DNA of 64,000 nt from Pseudomonas sp. Seg1 (GCF_018326005.1 NZ_AP021903.1:4435501-4499500), one strand, 5' to 3'. Shown: positions 1 to 9,562, counted from the first letter of the stretch. Notes: generated by a model from the letters alone, not told the origin. Numbers and translations are program-made.

Positions 1-799
1 GGAACGACAGCCGAAAGAAGATGATCATCGAGTCCAGCGCCTGCGAGACGAAGTCACTGCCGCTGAGCCACGACACGATCAGCGATTTGGAACCCTCCTC
101 GCCCGCCGTGCGCAACTCGTTGTTGCTGGCGCGAATCGACGACACCGGAAAACCCAGCGCCACCTGGATCGACATGGCCACCGCCAGGTAGAACAGGAAC
201 AGCATCAAAAAGAACGTGGTGCGCGACACGTACTTCTTCATCACGCAGACGCCAACCCACGACAGCGAAAACAGAATCCAGTAGGGCCGGATCAGCACGC
301 CGTAGATCACCGCCGAGAGGAAGAAGCCGCCGCGATATTTGCGTGTCAACGAGCTGAGCAAAATGCTCAGCACCGCCACCGATACAATGATTTCCTTGGT
401 CAGGTTTTCCAGGAAGAACGAGCGCACGATGCCCCACAGACACAAGGTGCCGAAGATCGCCAACGGCATACGCCGAAAGACCACCACCGGAATTGCCGTG
501 AGGAAAAAGTTGCAGAACATCCCGTAGGCCCAGGCGTTGGTCAGATTGATCCCGGTGGGTCGCAGCAGGAACGCCGAACACTCGTAAGAAGAACGATCCG
601 GCGAGAACGGGTTCCAGAAATTGCAGTTGTCGGCACGCGCATAGGACGACCACAACGTCATCGCATCCGGGCCCGGATCGCGGGGGATCAGCAGCGGCAT
701 CGCCACCGACAGAAACAGCCCGGTGAAGAGGATCAGGAACGAGACGTACGAATCGAGTTTCTTGCCGCGAAACTCGATGCACGGCAGCTTCAGGCCCAT
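1..799 (-). CDS. Wzy-like polysaccharide polymerase, partial (3' end beyond window)
   Basis: The open frame starts at ATG 799 (MGLKLPCIEFRGKK) and runs off the left edge after 266 residues, so the C-terminus is not visible. The visible part is dominated by hydrophobic segments (for example SYVSFLILFTGLFLSVAMP and TTFFLMLFLFYLAVAMS) with short basic loops, as in Wzy-type oligosaccharide repeat-unit polymerases. Sequence alone does not prove this; the call rests on topology and on being last in an operon with a Wzx-like flippase, a Wzc-like co-polymerase and sugar transferases. Its start overlaps the end of the flippase gene by 10 bases, which implies translational coupling. Inferred role: periplasmic polymerisation of lipid-linked repeat units in the inner membrane. 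Another multi-pass membrane protein of the locus is possible. Confidence 0.6.
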   Translation of the reverse strand, partial: MGLKLPCIEFRGKKLDSYVSFLILFTGLFLSVAMPLLIPRDPGPDAMTLWSSYARADNCNFWNPFSPDRSSYECSAFLLRPTGINLTNAWAYGMFCNFFLTAIPVVVFRRMPLAIFGTLCLWGIVRSFFLENLTKEIIVSVAVLSILLSSLTRKYRGGFFLSAVIYGVLIRPYWILFSLSWVGVCVMKKYVSRTTFFLMLFLFYLAVAMSIQVALGFPVSSIRASNNELRTAGEEGSKSLIVSWLSGSDFVSQALDSMIIFFRLSF

Positions 800-2022
800 G
801 ACACAGCAGCCTTTTTCGCAGCGGTCACGCGAGTCAACACGGCTATGACAGCCAACTGCACGATGATCGCGAAGACGTTGCCCCAGGCGGCGCCATAGAT
901 CGAATAGTGTTTGATCAGCACGTAGCTGACCGGCACTGAAACCAGCAGGCAGATCGCCGCGCTGGCGAGAGATACCCGACTGTTTTTCGAGGCGATCAAA
1001 CCACCCCAGACGATGTCGCCAATCGCGCGCAGGGCGAAGGAGAAAATCAGCACGCCGAGGATCGCGTTGTCCGGGCGCGGCACGCTGGTGGCGACGTAAT
1101 CGAGCACCACGTTGAAGAACAGATAAATCGCCACCGCCACCGCAGCCGAGACCACCAGCGAGCGCATGACCCACTTGTTCACGAACAGTTGCCTGACCGT
1201 GAACGCCTGTTGATCAGCCTGGAAACGCTTGGCGAGTACTGGAATGCCCACCACCGCCACCACCGCGTACGACAGCGCCTGCAACGTGTTGGCCGCCGAC
1301 CACGCGTACACGTATTGACCGAGCCTGGCGTAGGGTTCGAGGTCGGCGATCAGAAAGCGTTCGGCGTACTGACTCAGCGCGATCAGCCCGGTGCCGAAGT
1401 AGAACGGCAGCCCGGCCTTCCACACGGTGGCCGTGGCCAGTGACCCTGCTTTCCGGCCGTGATGAACGTTCACCACGATCCAGTAACCGGCGATGATCAC
1501 CAGCACGTTGGCGACCACCCACAACCACAACACACTGGCGATTTCCGACACCCAACCGAGCATCATCCCGCCGACGGCCAACAACGCCCACAGGCCGGTC
1601 TTGATGAAGAACAACAGGGCGCCCGCCGTGGCTTTCTGCGCGGAGAACACGAACGAGTTGATCTCGAACGACAGGTGCTCGCTGAGCAAAACCAGCGTCA
1701 CGCAGAGGATCAATGCGGCAGTCGCCTCAACGGTCTGCAACAGCGAGTAAATCAGTACCGTCACCACCGAAAGCACCAGCCCCACCGCCAGATACAGCAG
1801 CAGAACCTTGTCGACCACCCGGCGCGAACTGCCACCGACGCTGATCAGCCGATTGATCTCCGAACTGAAACCGACACTGTAAAACTTCGAGGCGATCAAC
1901 GACGCCGCGACCACCACGCCATAGAAACCCAAGGCCTCATAACCGAGGTAATGAGTGATCGCCAACACCAGCAAAAACTTCGCGCCCAAGGCTCCGCCGC
2001 GAAGCAATAGCCGAAATATCAT
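790..2022 (-). CDS. Wzx-like oligosaccharide flippase
   Basis: A 410-residue protein of roughly 12 to 14 hydrophobic segments from end to end, with the layout of the polysaccharide-biosynthesis (MOP) flippase family: an N-terminal helix MIFRLLLRGGALGAKFLLVLAI, small polar loops, and a basic tail. The length is normal for Wzx. The start ATG overlaps the stop of the pyruvyl-transferase gene by four bases (ATGA), and its own 3' end overlaps the polymerase start. Inferred role: moving undecaprenyl-linked repeat units across the inner membrane before polymerisation. Substrate cannot be read from sequence. Confidence 0.8.
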   Translation of the reverse strand: MIFRLLLRGGALGAKFLLVLAITHYLGYEALGFYGVVVAASLIASKFYSVGFSSEINRLISVGGSSRRVVDKVLLLYLAVGLVLSVVTVLIYSLLQTVEATAALILCVTLVLLSEHLSFEINSFVFSAQKATAGALLFFIKTGLWALLAVGGMMLGWVSEIASVLWLWVVANVLVIIAGYWIVVNVHHGRKAGSLATATVWKAGLPFYFGTGLIALSQYAERFLIADLEPYARLGQYVYAWSAANTLQALSYAVVAVVGIPVLAKRFQADQQAFTVRQLFVNKWVMRSLVVSAAVAVAIYLFFNVVLDYVATSVPRPDNAILGVLIFSFALRAIGDIVWGGLIASKNSRVSLASAAICLLVSVPVSYVLIKHYSIYGAAWGNVFAIIVQLAVIAVLTRVTAAKKAAVSWA

Positions 2023-3131
2023 CGAACGATCCCTTTGATGATCTCGTCCATGGCCACAGTTTTCGCCTCGATCTCGCGACAGGTGTCGGTCAGGCGCTTG
2101 CCGAAGTTCGACAGTGCATTCGGCGCGTAGACCGTGTCGATGATGGTGTCGACATTGATATCGCCGCCATTGATCACCCAGTCCTCGACACCCATGTCCT
2201 GATAGGCGCCAAAACCTTTGCGCTCGTAGCTGATGTGATACGCCGGCACGCCGGAGAGCAGCGACTCGATGGCGCCGTGCAGACGCACGGAAATCACCAG
2301 GTCCGGTTGGTATTTGGCGATGGTCGCCTTCAACGACAGCAAGTCTTCAGTAATGCCCAGTTCGCGATAGAACGCGCCGTCATCGTTACCGCGCACCGCG
2401 CTTTGCACCGCGCAGACCACTTTGCTTTTGTTCTTCAAACGCTGCAGCAGCAACTTCAGATTGGCGACGTAGGCGAGCTTCTTTTCCTTGCTCCACTCCG
2501 GCGGCTTGCGCAGCACCACGCAGACCGTGGCCGGCGATGCCGCGCAACGGGTGAACTTGGGTTGCTGAAGAATCTTGCCGGCCAGCGACTGCACTGCGAG
2601 ATCCGGCGCGCGATAGACGTTTTCGCAAGCATCGAAGATCGCCGAGGAGCGGTTGTCGCGCACGAACACCGCGTCGGCGCTGGCGTAGTGCTCGACGATC
2701 TTGCTGCTCTCGCCATGGAACGGGCCGATGCTTTGCGGCAGGTACACCGACGGCACTTTGCTGAGGATCGCGGTTTCCAGTTGTTTGGCGTGGCCCAGCT
2801 TGAGTTTGATGTGTTCGAAGGCACTTTTCGAACGCATGTAGCCGCCGCCAACGCCGACGATCAAGTCGGTTTTCTTCAAAAGATCAGCGAGCCCGGCGTA
2901 GGACTGATTGAGAAACACCGCTTGCTTGACCCGGCCCAAACCCTTGGCGGCCATCACCGGCGCGTCAAAACGCGGGTGCGGCAGATAGTTGAAGGACTCG
3001 GGATCGGAAGCCACGACGCTGATCGACGTATCTTCACCAAAGTTGCGCTGCACCAGCGCAATCGCCAGATCGACCAGCAGACCGTCACCGGAGTTGGACG
3101 CACTGTAGCCATGCAAAATCGTTACGTTCAT
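2019..3131 (-). CDS. Polysaccharide pyruvyl transferase family protein
   Basis: A 370-residue protein starting MNVTILHGYSASNSGDG, with the N-terminal nucleotide-sugar-transferase-like G-x-GD motif (SNSGDG), the glycine-rich stretch IVGVGGGYMRS and the family hallmark YLPQSIGPFHG. These place it with WcaK/CsaB-type pyruvyl transferases, which add pyruvate ketals from phosphoenolpyruvate to sugars. The frame is open 11 codons further upstream to 3164, inside the glycosyltransferase gene, but the ATG at 3131, 15 bases after that gene's stop, is more natural. The 3' end overlaps the flippase by four bases. Inference: the polymer carries pyruvate and is therefore acidic. Confidence 0.8.
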   Translation of the reverse strand: MNVTILHGYSASNSGDGLLVDLAIALVQRNFGEDTSISVVASDPESFNYLPHPRFDAPVMAAKGLGRVKQAVFLNQSYAGLADLLKKTDLIVGVGGGYMRSKSAFEHIKLKLGHAKQLETAILSKVPSVYLPQSIGPFHGESSKIVEHYASADAVFVRDNRSSAIFDACENVYRAPDLAVQSLAGKILQQPKFTRCAASPATVCVVLRKPPEWSKEKKLAYVANLKLLLQRLKNKSKVVCAVQSAVRGNDDGAFYRELGITEDLLSLKATIAKYQPDLVISVRLHGAIESLLSGVPAYHISYERKGFGAYQDMGVEDWVINGGDINVDTIIDTVYAPNALSNFGKRLTDTCREIEAKTVAMDEIIKGIVR

Positions 3132-3145
3132 AAGCTGAGTTCTAC

Positions 3146-4228
3146 TTAATAAGTGGGAGCGCAATACAAGTCGTAGGTCTGGCGGATCATCAAGGCAGCG
3201 CTGAAGCGCTCGCGGACGATGCTGCGACCTTCGTTGCCAAGGTCGAGCAAACGCGGCTTCTGGATGTTCGTCAGCACATCGGCCAGGGCCTGATGATCGC
3301 CGGAGGGGAAGACGTAGCCGGACACTTCATGGGTGACCAGTTCCGGCAGCGAAGTGCAGTTACTGGCGATCACCGGCAAGCCCATCGCCATGCCTTCCAG
3401 CGGCACCATCGCAAAGCCTTCCCAGCGACTCGGCACAATCAGCGCATCGGCTTTTTGATACAGCGCGTGCACTTCGGTCGGCGCCACCCATGGCAAATAT
3501 TCGACGCCAGCCATTGGCGGGCACTCGACCGCATCCTCGTTGACCGCACTGCCGACCACCGTCAGCTTCAGGTCGTTGCGCTGCACTTTGGCGTAGGCCT
3601 TGAGCAGCACATCGAAGCCTTTCTGGTAGTCGAGACGGCCGACAAACAGCAGATGAATCGGCTCGGGGGTGTTGGTTTTCGGCGCGTCTTCCTTGCGATG
3701 AATGCCGTTGTAGATCAGCTTCATGCGCTTGCGCTCGATGCCAAACTTCGCGGCTTTGTCGAGCTCGTACTGGCTGACGCAAATGATCACGTCGGTGACT
3801 TTCTGCAAGACCCGCTCGATCCACGCATAAGCTTTCTGCTTGGTCGGCGAGCTTTCCATCAGGAACGAAAAGGCATGCGGGCAGTAGACGATTTTCGGCT
3901 TGCGCCACGGTCGCAACAGCACGCACACGCAACGGCCGATCACCCCGGAAAAGGTGCTGTGCAAATGCACCACATCAGGCTTTTCCTTGAGCATCACCTG
4001 GATCAGACGCCAGGCGAAACGTAGCAGCGACGGCACATTGCGCCCGGTTCGAGCGAAGGTGCGGATCTGCTGCGCCGGAATGCCGTGCAGCTCTTTTTCC
4101 TGATCCTGCGGGACCAGATAGACCAGCTCATAGCTGGCAGCGTCGTCTTCGGGTGACGTCGAAATCGTGCGGATCACCGTCGCGACGCCACCTTTGATCG
4201 TTTCAGCCACGTGCAGTATTTTTTTCAC
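3146..4228 (-). CDS. Family 4 glycosyltransferase (GT-B fold)
   Basis: A 360-residue cytoplasmic glycosyltransferase. The N-terminus MKKILHVAETIKGGVATVIR is the acceptor-side glycine loop of GT-B enzymes; the C-terminal half has HLLFVGRLDYQKGFDVLL and the donor-binding E-x7-E motif in PSRWEGFAMVPLEGMAMG, typical of GT4 (Glycos_transf_1). The start is GTG with GGGTGAG upstream. It lies 38 bases after the Wzc-like gene in the same operon. Inferred role: adding a sugar from a nucleotide donor to the lipid-linked repeat unit; donor and acceptor are not predictable. It is the only dedicated glycosyltransferase visible, so others and the initiating transferase must lie elsewhere, probably left of the window. 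Confidence 0.85.
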   Translation of the reverse strand: MKKILHVAETIKGGVATVIRTISTSPEDDAASYELVYLVPQDQEKELHGIPAQQIRTFARTGRNVPSLLRFAWRLIQVMLKEKPDVVHLHSTFSGVIGRCVCVLLRPWRKPKIVYCPHAFSFLMESSPTKQKAYAWIERVLQKVTDVIICVSQYELDKAAKFGIERKRMKLIYNGIHRKEDAPKTNTPEPIHLLFVGRLDYQKGFDVLLKAYAKVQRNDLKLTVVGSAVNEDAVECPPMAGVEYLPWVAPTEVHALYQKADALIVPSRWEGFAMVPLEGMAMGLPVIASNCTSLPELVTHEVSGYVFPSGDHQALADVLTNIQKPRLLDLGNEGRSIVRERFSAALMIRQTYDLYCAPTY

Positions 4229-4266
4229 AACTCACCCACTTCAAACATGTAAGAACGATCGCTGAC

Positions 4267-6495
4267 TCAGGACTTGTCGGAGGCGTATTCGTAGTTGTAA
4301 TAGCCGTAGCCGCCATTGCCGTAATAACTGGCTGCGCGCTTCTCGACGCCGTTGAACACCGCGCCTTTCAACTCGATGCCGTTCTGCGCGAAGCGGCGAA
4401 TGGTCAGTTCGATCTCTTTGGCCGGGTTCACCCCGAAGCGCGTGACGATCAGGCTGATGCCGGCTTCACGGCCGACAATCGCTGCATCGGTCACTGCCAG
4501 CAGAGGCGGCGTATCGATGATCACCACGTCGTACAGCTCGCTGAGTTCTGCCAGCAGTTCGCGGAAGTTGGCGTGCATCAGCAGCTCGGAAGGATTGGGC
4601 GGCACCTGACCACGACTGATGAAATGCAGGTCGGCGCCTTCGACTTTATTGATCGCCTGCTCAATGGTGCAGCGCTTGACCAACAGGTCTGACAGACCAT
4701 TGGCGATCGGTACATTCAGAGTTTTGTGCAAATGCCCTTTGCGCATATCGGCATCGATCAGCACCACGCGCTGACCGCTTTGCGCCATGACCGCAGCCAG
4801 GTTGGAAGACACGAACGTCTTGCCGACCTGCGGGCTCGGCCCGGAAATCATGATGCGGTTGTTGGTCGAGTCCAGGGCGGCGAAGTGCAGGCAAGTGCGC
4901 AGGCTGCGGATCGATTCGATGGACAGATCCGTCGGGTTGCGCAATGCCAACAGGTACGCCGGTTTGTCGACGCCATCGCGGGCGCGACCTTTTTTGCCGT
5001 CCTCTTCCTGTTGCAGTGCGCTGTAAGGGATCGAGGCGTACACCGGCAAACCGAGTTGCTCGATGGCTTCCGGACCTTCCAGACCGCGACTCAGGGATTT
5101 ACGCAACAACACCAGAGCCACACCGAGGAACCCGCCGAAAAGGGTCGCAATCAGCACAATCAGGGCTTTTTTCGGTTTGACCGGACTGGTCAGGTCGACA
5201 TCCGCCGTATCGACCAGGCGCACGTTGCCGACGGCACCGGCGCGGATGATGTCCAGCTCCTGGGATTTGTTCAGCAGTTGTGTGTAGATCTGCGAGGCGA
5301 CTTCGACGTCGCGGGTCAGGTTGAGCAGCTCTTGCTGCGTGGCCGGCAGGTCCTGGACTTTGCCTTCCAGCGACTTCTGTTGCTGGGTCAATTCGCCGAT
5401 CTGGCTCATCAATGCGCGATAGGCCGGATGTTGTCGGGTGAATTTGCGGTCCATCTCCGCTTGCTGCATTTTCAGTTCGGAAATCCGCGTTTCGAGCGCC
5501 ACGGACTGACCGAGCACCGACTGGGTTTCCAGCGAGATGTTCACGGTTTTGCCGTGAGTCTGGTAGGCATTGAGCGCATCGCTGGCCTTGGCCAGATCAC
5601 GTTTGACCTGCGGTAACTGGCTTTGCAGGAAGGCCAGACTCTGCGCGGCTTCCGCCGAGGTGCGGCGCACGTTTTGTTCCACGTACAGCGCAGCAATCTT
5701 GTTGAGAATCTTCACCGCCTCGGCAGCGTCGGAACTGGCCAGTGCCAGGCGAATAATCCCAGACTCCTTGCCTTGCTCGGAAATATCCAGCGCATCCTGG
5801 TAGCCCTGGATGGTCACGATCCGTGGATTGCGCACCACTTCAAAGCGAGTGCCCGAGTTGGCCGACAGCTGCGTGATCAGCCCTTCTACGCCGTCTTGCG
5901 CGAAGGCTTCACCGGTGACGCCGTCAACCAGCACGTTGTCGTTTTCATCGAACAACTGGAAGTGATGCTGCTCGCCGGCGATCAGCGTGAGTTTCTTGCC
6001 GAGCAGTTCTTTCGGCAGGTCGAGCCGGGTGATCTCCAGCCTCTCGCCGCCCCACGCGTAGCTGTTCAGGCCGAAACGTGGCGGCGCCACGCTGAACTCG
6101 GTTTCGCCACGATAACGACGGGCGAGAAAACCGCCGATCAGCGGGAAGGTGTTTGGGGTGACGTCGATGTCCAGACGCAAGTCATCGACGGTTTTGCCGA
6201 TCACTGCGCGGGACTTGATGATGCCGATTTCGGTCACGGACGGCGATTGCCCACCGAGCATGCTGTTGAGATCGGAAAAACCGAGCATGTCGTTCTTTTT
6301 CGGTTCGACCTGAACCAGCGCGTTTGCCAGGTATACCGGCGTGGCCAAAACGGCATAGGCAACACCGGCAGCCATGAAGGCACCGGTAAACGCACCGATC
6401 AACCATTTCTGGTCGATCAAACTGCCGAATATGCCGAGCAGATCAATACTGTCTTGATCGTTATCACGGTTGGCGATTACTGACGGTAACTGCAT
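4267..6495 (-). CDS. wzc: Wzc-like polysaccharide co-polymerase and tyrosine autokinase
   Basis: About 742 residues from ATG 6495 (MQLPSVIANRDND); a GTG seven codons upstream is possible. Order: N-terminal Wzz domain with one membrane helix (about residues 30-55), a periplasmic region with coiled coil (about 285-400), the PxxP-like segment LTSPVKPKK before the second membrane helix (about 444-465), then a cytoplasmic BY-kinase domain. It has Walker A GPSPQVGKT (552-560), Walker A' VVLIDADMR (577-585) and Walker B VVIIDTPP (657-664). The tail carries seven tyrosines within 14 residues (724-737), the usual autophosphorylation cluster. It sits 39 bases after the cognate phosphatase gene. Known role of the family: controlling chain length and export of capsule or exopolysaccharide with Wza and Wzb. 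Confidence 0.93.
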   Translation of the reverse strand: MQLPSVIANRDNDQDSIDLLGIFGSLIDQKWLIGAFTGAFMAAGVAYAVLATPVYLANALVQVEPKKNDMLGFSDLNSMLGGQSPSVTEIGIIKSRAVIGKTVDDLRLDIDVTPNTFPLIGGFLARRYRGETEFSVAPPRFGLNSYAWGGERLEITRLDLPKELLGKKLTLIAGEQHHFQLFDENDNVLVDGVTGEAFAQDGVEGLITQLSANSGTRFEVVRNPRIVTIQGYQDALDISEQGKESGIIRLALASSDAAEAVKILNKIAALYVEQNVRRTSAEAAQSLAFLQSQLPQVKRDLAKASDALNAYQTHGKTVNISLETQSVLGQSVALETRISELKMQQAEMDRKFTRQHPAYRALMSQIGELTQQQKSLEGKVQDLPATQQELLNLTRDVEVASQIYTQLLNKSQELDIIRAGAVGNVRLVDTADVDLTSPVKPKKALIVLIATLFGGFLGVALVLLRKSLSRGLEGPEAIEQLGLPVYASIPYSALQQEEDGKKGRARDGVDKPAYLLALRNPTDLSIESIRSLRTCLHFAALDSTNNRIMISGPSPQVGKTFVSSNLAAVMAQSGQRVVLIDADMRKGHLHKTLNVPIANGLSDLLVKRCTIEQAINKVEGADLHFISRGQVPPNPSELLMHANFRELLAELSELYDVVIIDTPPLLAVTDAAIVGREAGISLIVTRFGVNPAKEIELTIRRFAQNGIELKGAVFNGVEKRAASYYGNGGYGYYNYEYASDKS

Positions 6496-6534
6496 AAGTC
6501 TGTTCTTACCATTCACTGATCTGAAGAATATTCA

Positions 6535-6975
6535 TCAACGTGCGAGACGTTGTGCCCATGAGCTGACAGCATCTTCAATCAATGCATGGGCATGAATAAA
6601 AGCGGCCTTGCCTTGACGATAGGGATCTTGTATTTCTCGCTCGCTCTGCCATTTGCCGAGCAAAAACACTTTGCCCCGCGCGTGAGAGGCAATCTTCAAT
6701 ACTTGATTAACGTGCTGTTTTTCCATGACCAGAATCAGATCTGATTCATTGACGATATCCGGCGTCAGTTGCCGCGCCTTGAAGCCTTCGGGGTTATGCC
6801 CGTGGTCTTGCAGAACCTGCCGGGCCGATGCCTCCACGCCTTCACCGACACGCGCCGAGAGGCCTGCGGAGGTCACCGAGATGTCTGCCGACGCCAGCGC
6901 TTTGCGCAACAGAAGTTCTGCTGTCGGACTTCGGCATATATTTCCAACGCAGACGACAAGGATGTTTTTGAACAA
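6535..6975 (-). CDS. wzb: Low-molecular-weight protein tyrosine phosphatase, Wzb type
   Basis: 146 residues beginning MFKNILVVCVGNICRSPTAE: the CX5R phosphate-binding loop (CVGNICRS) with the catalytic cysteine near residue 10, and the general-acid aspartate in QDPYRQGK near the C-terminus. Length is normal for the family. The start is a TTG codon at 6975 with AGGAAAG about nine bases upstream; no in-frame ATG gives a better start. First gene of the leftward exopolysaccharide operon, directly before its likely substrate, the Wzc-type kinase. Known role: dephosphorylating the Wzc tyrosine cluster so that the kinase can cycle during polymer export. Confidence 0.93.
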   Translation of the reverse strand: MFKNILVVCVGNICRSPTAELLLRKALASADISVTSAGLSARVGEGVEASARQVLQDHGHNPEGFKARQLTPDIVNESDLILVMEKQHVNQVLKIASHARGKVFLLGKWQSEREIQDPYRQGKAAFIHAHALIEDAVSSWAQRLAR

Positions 6976-7266
6976 GGTTTTCTTTCCTGTGTAATATCAA
7001 ACTGCCAACATCCAGAGCGGTTTTTTAATGAACCCGCAAGATCTTCCTGCACTCGGAAATAGATTGACCCTGTTAGTAGCAGCGTATTAAGTACCACACC
7101 CCCAAAAGCACCCCAATCGGAATTAACGGACTAAAAATAACTGTGATTTTCAGCCAATCACTTCCTGACAAAAAATAACATTCATGCACTTAGTGCCATT
7201 ATTAGTTTCGTAATTAATGTAACGAGATAACTATTCGCCGTTGTCATTCCCATCGGGAGAACAGAC
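6976..7266. other. Divergent intergenic region (EPS operon / GH gene)
   Basis: About 290 bases between the leftward exopolysaccharide operon and the rightward hydrolase gene. It is much richer in A+T than its neighbours, especially 7080-7240, which fits a promoter and regulator-binding region for both units. An imperfect palindrome ATGCACTTAGTGCCAT lies at 7184-7199. I see no ops/JUMPstart element, no convincing sigma-54 site and no intrinsic terminator. The regulator cannot be named from sequence. Confidence 0.5.
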
Positions 7267-8220
7267 ATGAAACCAGCCCATCTCAAACGGCTCGCCCCTG
7301 CGTTGCTGGCACTCAGTGCCCTTACTCAAGTTCACGCCAGTGAGCTCTTCCCCAACCTCCCCGCCAAGACCATCGGTGTCCAGGTGAAGATCCAGAACTT
7401 CTCCGCCGAGGACGCCGCGCACATAAAAGACGCCGGATTCAGTTTTGTGCGCTTCGGCGTGTGGAGCGACAGCCTGACTGCCAAGGCTTATCAAAAACAG
7501 GTCAGCGATGCCTTCGCCGCGGCTAAATCTGCGGGCCTGCCGGTGTTGCTGACCGTGCGCGCCATCAAGCCTTTGCCCGCCACCTCAGCCACCGATCTGG
7601 CAACCGCCGGCGAATCGTTTGCCAATGCGCTGTCGGGTCTGGAAAAGTCCTACAGCACACAACTGGTGGCGATTGAGATCTGGAATGAGCCGGATCTTGA
7701 GACCTATTGGCCGACGCGTCATTTCGACACGACGTTCGTGCCGTTCATGAGCGCTGTGTGCAAGTCGCTGCAGGGCTCAGCGCAATCGACGCCGCTGGTC
7801 GGCTACGGTTTCGCCCGGCCACCGACTGCCGGCTCTGCTTCAACCGTGGCACTCAACCGCATCGTCAGCGAATACCCCAAATGCCTGAGCGCGATTTCCT
7901 ATCACCCTTACGGCATGACAGCCACGCAGATCAGCAACGCGCAGGCGTTTATTCAGCAAAACTTCCATCTGCCGGGGGTCATCAGTGAATGGGGCATATC
8001 GGCGCTCAGTTCCAATGGCGGCAACGACGGCCAAGCCAGCAAAGTCGGCGCCTTCATCGCCGATGTGAAAAAGCTCGGTATCCCGCTGACATCCCTCTAT
8101 GAATGGCGAAACAGCGACTCGGGGAGTAACGAGCGCGAAAAGAACTTCGGCCTGCTGACCTCTGACGGCCAACCGAAGCCCGCGAAAATAGCCGCCGCAA
8201 CTCAATTGAATGCCCAGTAG
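7267..8220 (+). CDS. Secreted clan GH-A glycoside hydrolase (PslG/GH39-like)
   Basis: 317 residues with a signal peptide (residues 1 to about 24, ending QVHAS). The mature part is a TIM-barrel glycosidase: the acid/base glutamate is in [10 protein letters not shown] (E141), after strand 4, and the nucleophile in GVISEWG (E241), after strand 7, the clan GH-A pattern. SYHPYG at about 211 is also typical. SD GGGAGA precedes ATG 7267. It is divergent from the exopolysaccharide operon. Like PslG in the Psl system, it may trim or release the polymer in the periplasm, or free biofilm polymer. GH39 or GH5 membership cannot be settled by eye. Confidence 0.8.
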   Translation: MKPAHLKRLAPALLALSALTQVHASELFPNLPAKTIGVQVKIQNFSAEDAAHIKDAGFSFVRFGVWSDSLTAKAYQKQVSDAFAAAKSAGLPVLLTVRAIKPLPATSATDLATAGESFANALSGLEKSYSTQLVAIEIWNEPDLETYWPTRHFDTTFVPFMSAVCKSLQGSAQSTPLVGYGFARPPTAGSASTVALNRIVSEYPKCLSAISYHPYGMTATQISNAQAFIQQNFHLPGVISEWGISALSSNGGNDGQASKVGAFIADVKKLGIPLTSLYEWRNSDSGSNEREKNFGLLTSDGQPKPAKIAAATQLNAQ

Positions 8221-8423
8221 TCCGCGTGCGACTGACCTGTACGCAGGTCAGTTGCTTTGAACCTGTGAGCCGTTTTGGCATCGTATTCATCGATACCGCG
8301 CCCCCACCATTCAAACAATCGTTTTCAGGTTGTTGCCGCGAGGGCTATCGATACACACACGCGCCCTTGAGTGGCTGTCAGCGCTCGGGTAATGTCGTCA
8401 AACCCACAGGACAGAGCACACAC

Positions 8424-9350
8424 ATGACTTCCAAGCTGGAACAACTGAAACAAATGACCACCGTGGTTGCCGACACTGGCGACTTCGAAGCGATCGCCCG
8501 GGTGAAACCGGTCGACGCCACCACCAACCCTTCCCTGCTACTTAAAGCCGCGGCCATTTCTGGTTACGCCGAGCTGCTGAACGCCTGCGTCAGCGACTGC
8601 AAGGGCGATGTCGGCCTGGCCAGCGACCGTTTCGGCGTCGCCGTGGGTCAGGAAATTCTCAAAGTGATCCCGGGCCGGATTTCCACCGAGGTGGATGCGC
8701 GCCTGTCGTTCGACAAAGACGCCGTGCTCAAGCGTGCGCATCGCTTGATCGAGCTGTATGACAAGGCCGGCATTGGCCGCGACCGCGTACTGATCAAGAT
8801 CGCCTCGACCTGGGAAGGCATTCGCGCTGCCGAAGTGCTGGAGAAGGAAGGCATCCAGACCAACCTGACCCTGCTGTTCTCCTTCGCGCAAGCGGCAGCC
8901 TGTGCCGATGCCGGCGTATTCCTGATCTCGCCGTTCGTGGGCCGTATCTACGACTGGTACAAGAAGGCCAACGGCAACGACTACACCGGCGCCGATGATC
9001 CGGGCGTGCAGTCGGTAACGCGCATCTACAACTACTACAAGGCCAATGACTACAAGACCGTGGTCATGGGCGCGAGCTTCCGTAACCTGAACCAGATCGA
9101 GCAACTGGCCGGCTGCGATCGCCTGACCATCAGCCCGGACCTGATCGACAAGCTGGCAGCGGACACTGGCAAGCTGGAGCGCAAACTGGCCCCGGGTCAT
9201 GCCGGTGAAGCGCGCCTGAGCTTGAACGAAGCGCAGTTCCGCTGGTTGTCCAACGAAGACGCGATGGCCACCGAGAAACTGGCCGAAGGCATTCGTCAGT
9301 TTGCCCGTGACCAGGAGAAGCTTGAGGCGCTGTTGCAGGCCAAGCTGTGA
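8424..9350 (+). CDS. tal: Transaldolase
   Basis: 308 residues, [20 protein letters not shown], closely matching TalB-type transaldolases of the pentose phosphate pathway, which move a dihydroxyacetone unit between sedoheptulose-7-P and glyceraldehyde-3-P. The Schiff-base lysine lies in [13 protein letters not shown] (K125); D17 and the [12 protein letters not shown] motif that begins at residue 31 are present, as is FEMS-like VVMGASFRN near residue 220. The frame is open about 66 codons upstream, but the ATG at 8424 matches the family's N-terminus. It is followed by a strong terminator. Cytoplasmic and monocistronic here. Confidence 0.97.
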   Translation: MTSKLEQLKQMTTVVADTGDFEAIARVKPVDATTNPSLLLKAAAISGYAELLNACVSDCKGDVGLASDRFGVAVGQEILKVIPGRISTEVDARLSFDKDAVLKRAHRLIELYDKAGIGRDRVLIKIASTWEGIRAAEVLEKEGIQTNLTLLFSFAQAAACADAGVFLISPFVGRIYDWYKKANGNDYTGADDPGVQSVTRIYNYYKANDYKTVVMGASFRNLNQIEQLAGCDRLTISPDLIDKLAADTGKLERKLAPGHAGEARLSLNEAQFRWLSNEDAMATEKLAEGIRQFARDQEKLEALLQAKL

Positions 9351-9370
9351 TCTGAGTCGCAGGAATGCAA

Positions 9371-9403
9371 AAAGGGCGAACCCGGTTGGGTTCGCCCTTT
9401 TTT
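9371..9403 (+). terminator. Intrinsic terminator of tal
   Basis: Ten-base-pair stem GGGCGAACCC / GGGTTCGCCC with a GGTT loop, preceded by A's and followed by six T's. Confidence 0.93.
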
Positions 9404-9440
9404 ATGCAGTGCCGGAAGATGCATTGTCTGAACTGACGCC

Positions 9441-9534
9441 TTCGCGGGCAAGCCCGCTCCCACAGGGTCATGTGTGGAACAGAGACTCCGGGGTCACTCA
9501 ATCACTGTGGGAGCTGGCTTGCCAGCGATGAGGC
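9441..9534. repeat. REPIN (two inverted REP elements)
   Basis: CGCGGGCAAGCCCGCTCCCA at 9443 and an inverted partner CTGTGGGAGCTGGCTTGCCA at 9505, about 40 bases apart, so the pair can form a long hairpin. The left arm has the GCGGGC core and the right arm the variant CTGGC core. Located between the convergent ends of tal and rssC. Confidence 0.88.
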
Positions 9535-9562
9535 CGGCTCAAACACCTTCTCTCTCAACAGA

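Noticed and set aside
7187..7200. Sigma-54-like site (TGGCAC on minus strand) in the EPS intergenic region
   Set aside because: The GC of the -12 element is two bases too close to the GG of the -24 element; spacing is wrong.
6976..7266. ops/JUMPstart element upstream of the exopolysaccharide operon
   Set aside because: No GGCGGTAG on either strand in the interval.
8226..8423. N-terminal extension of transaldolase
   Set aside because: The extra 66 codons have no family similarity; the ATG at 8424 matches the normal N-terminus.
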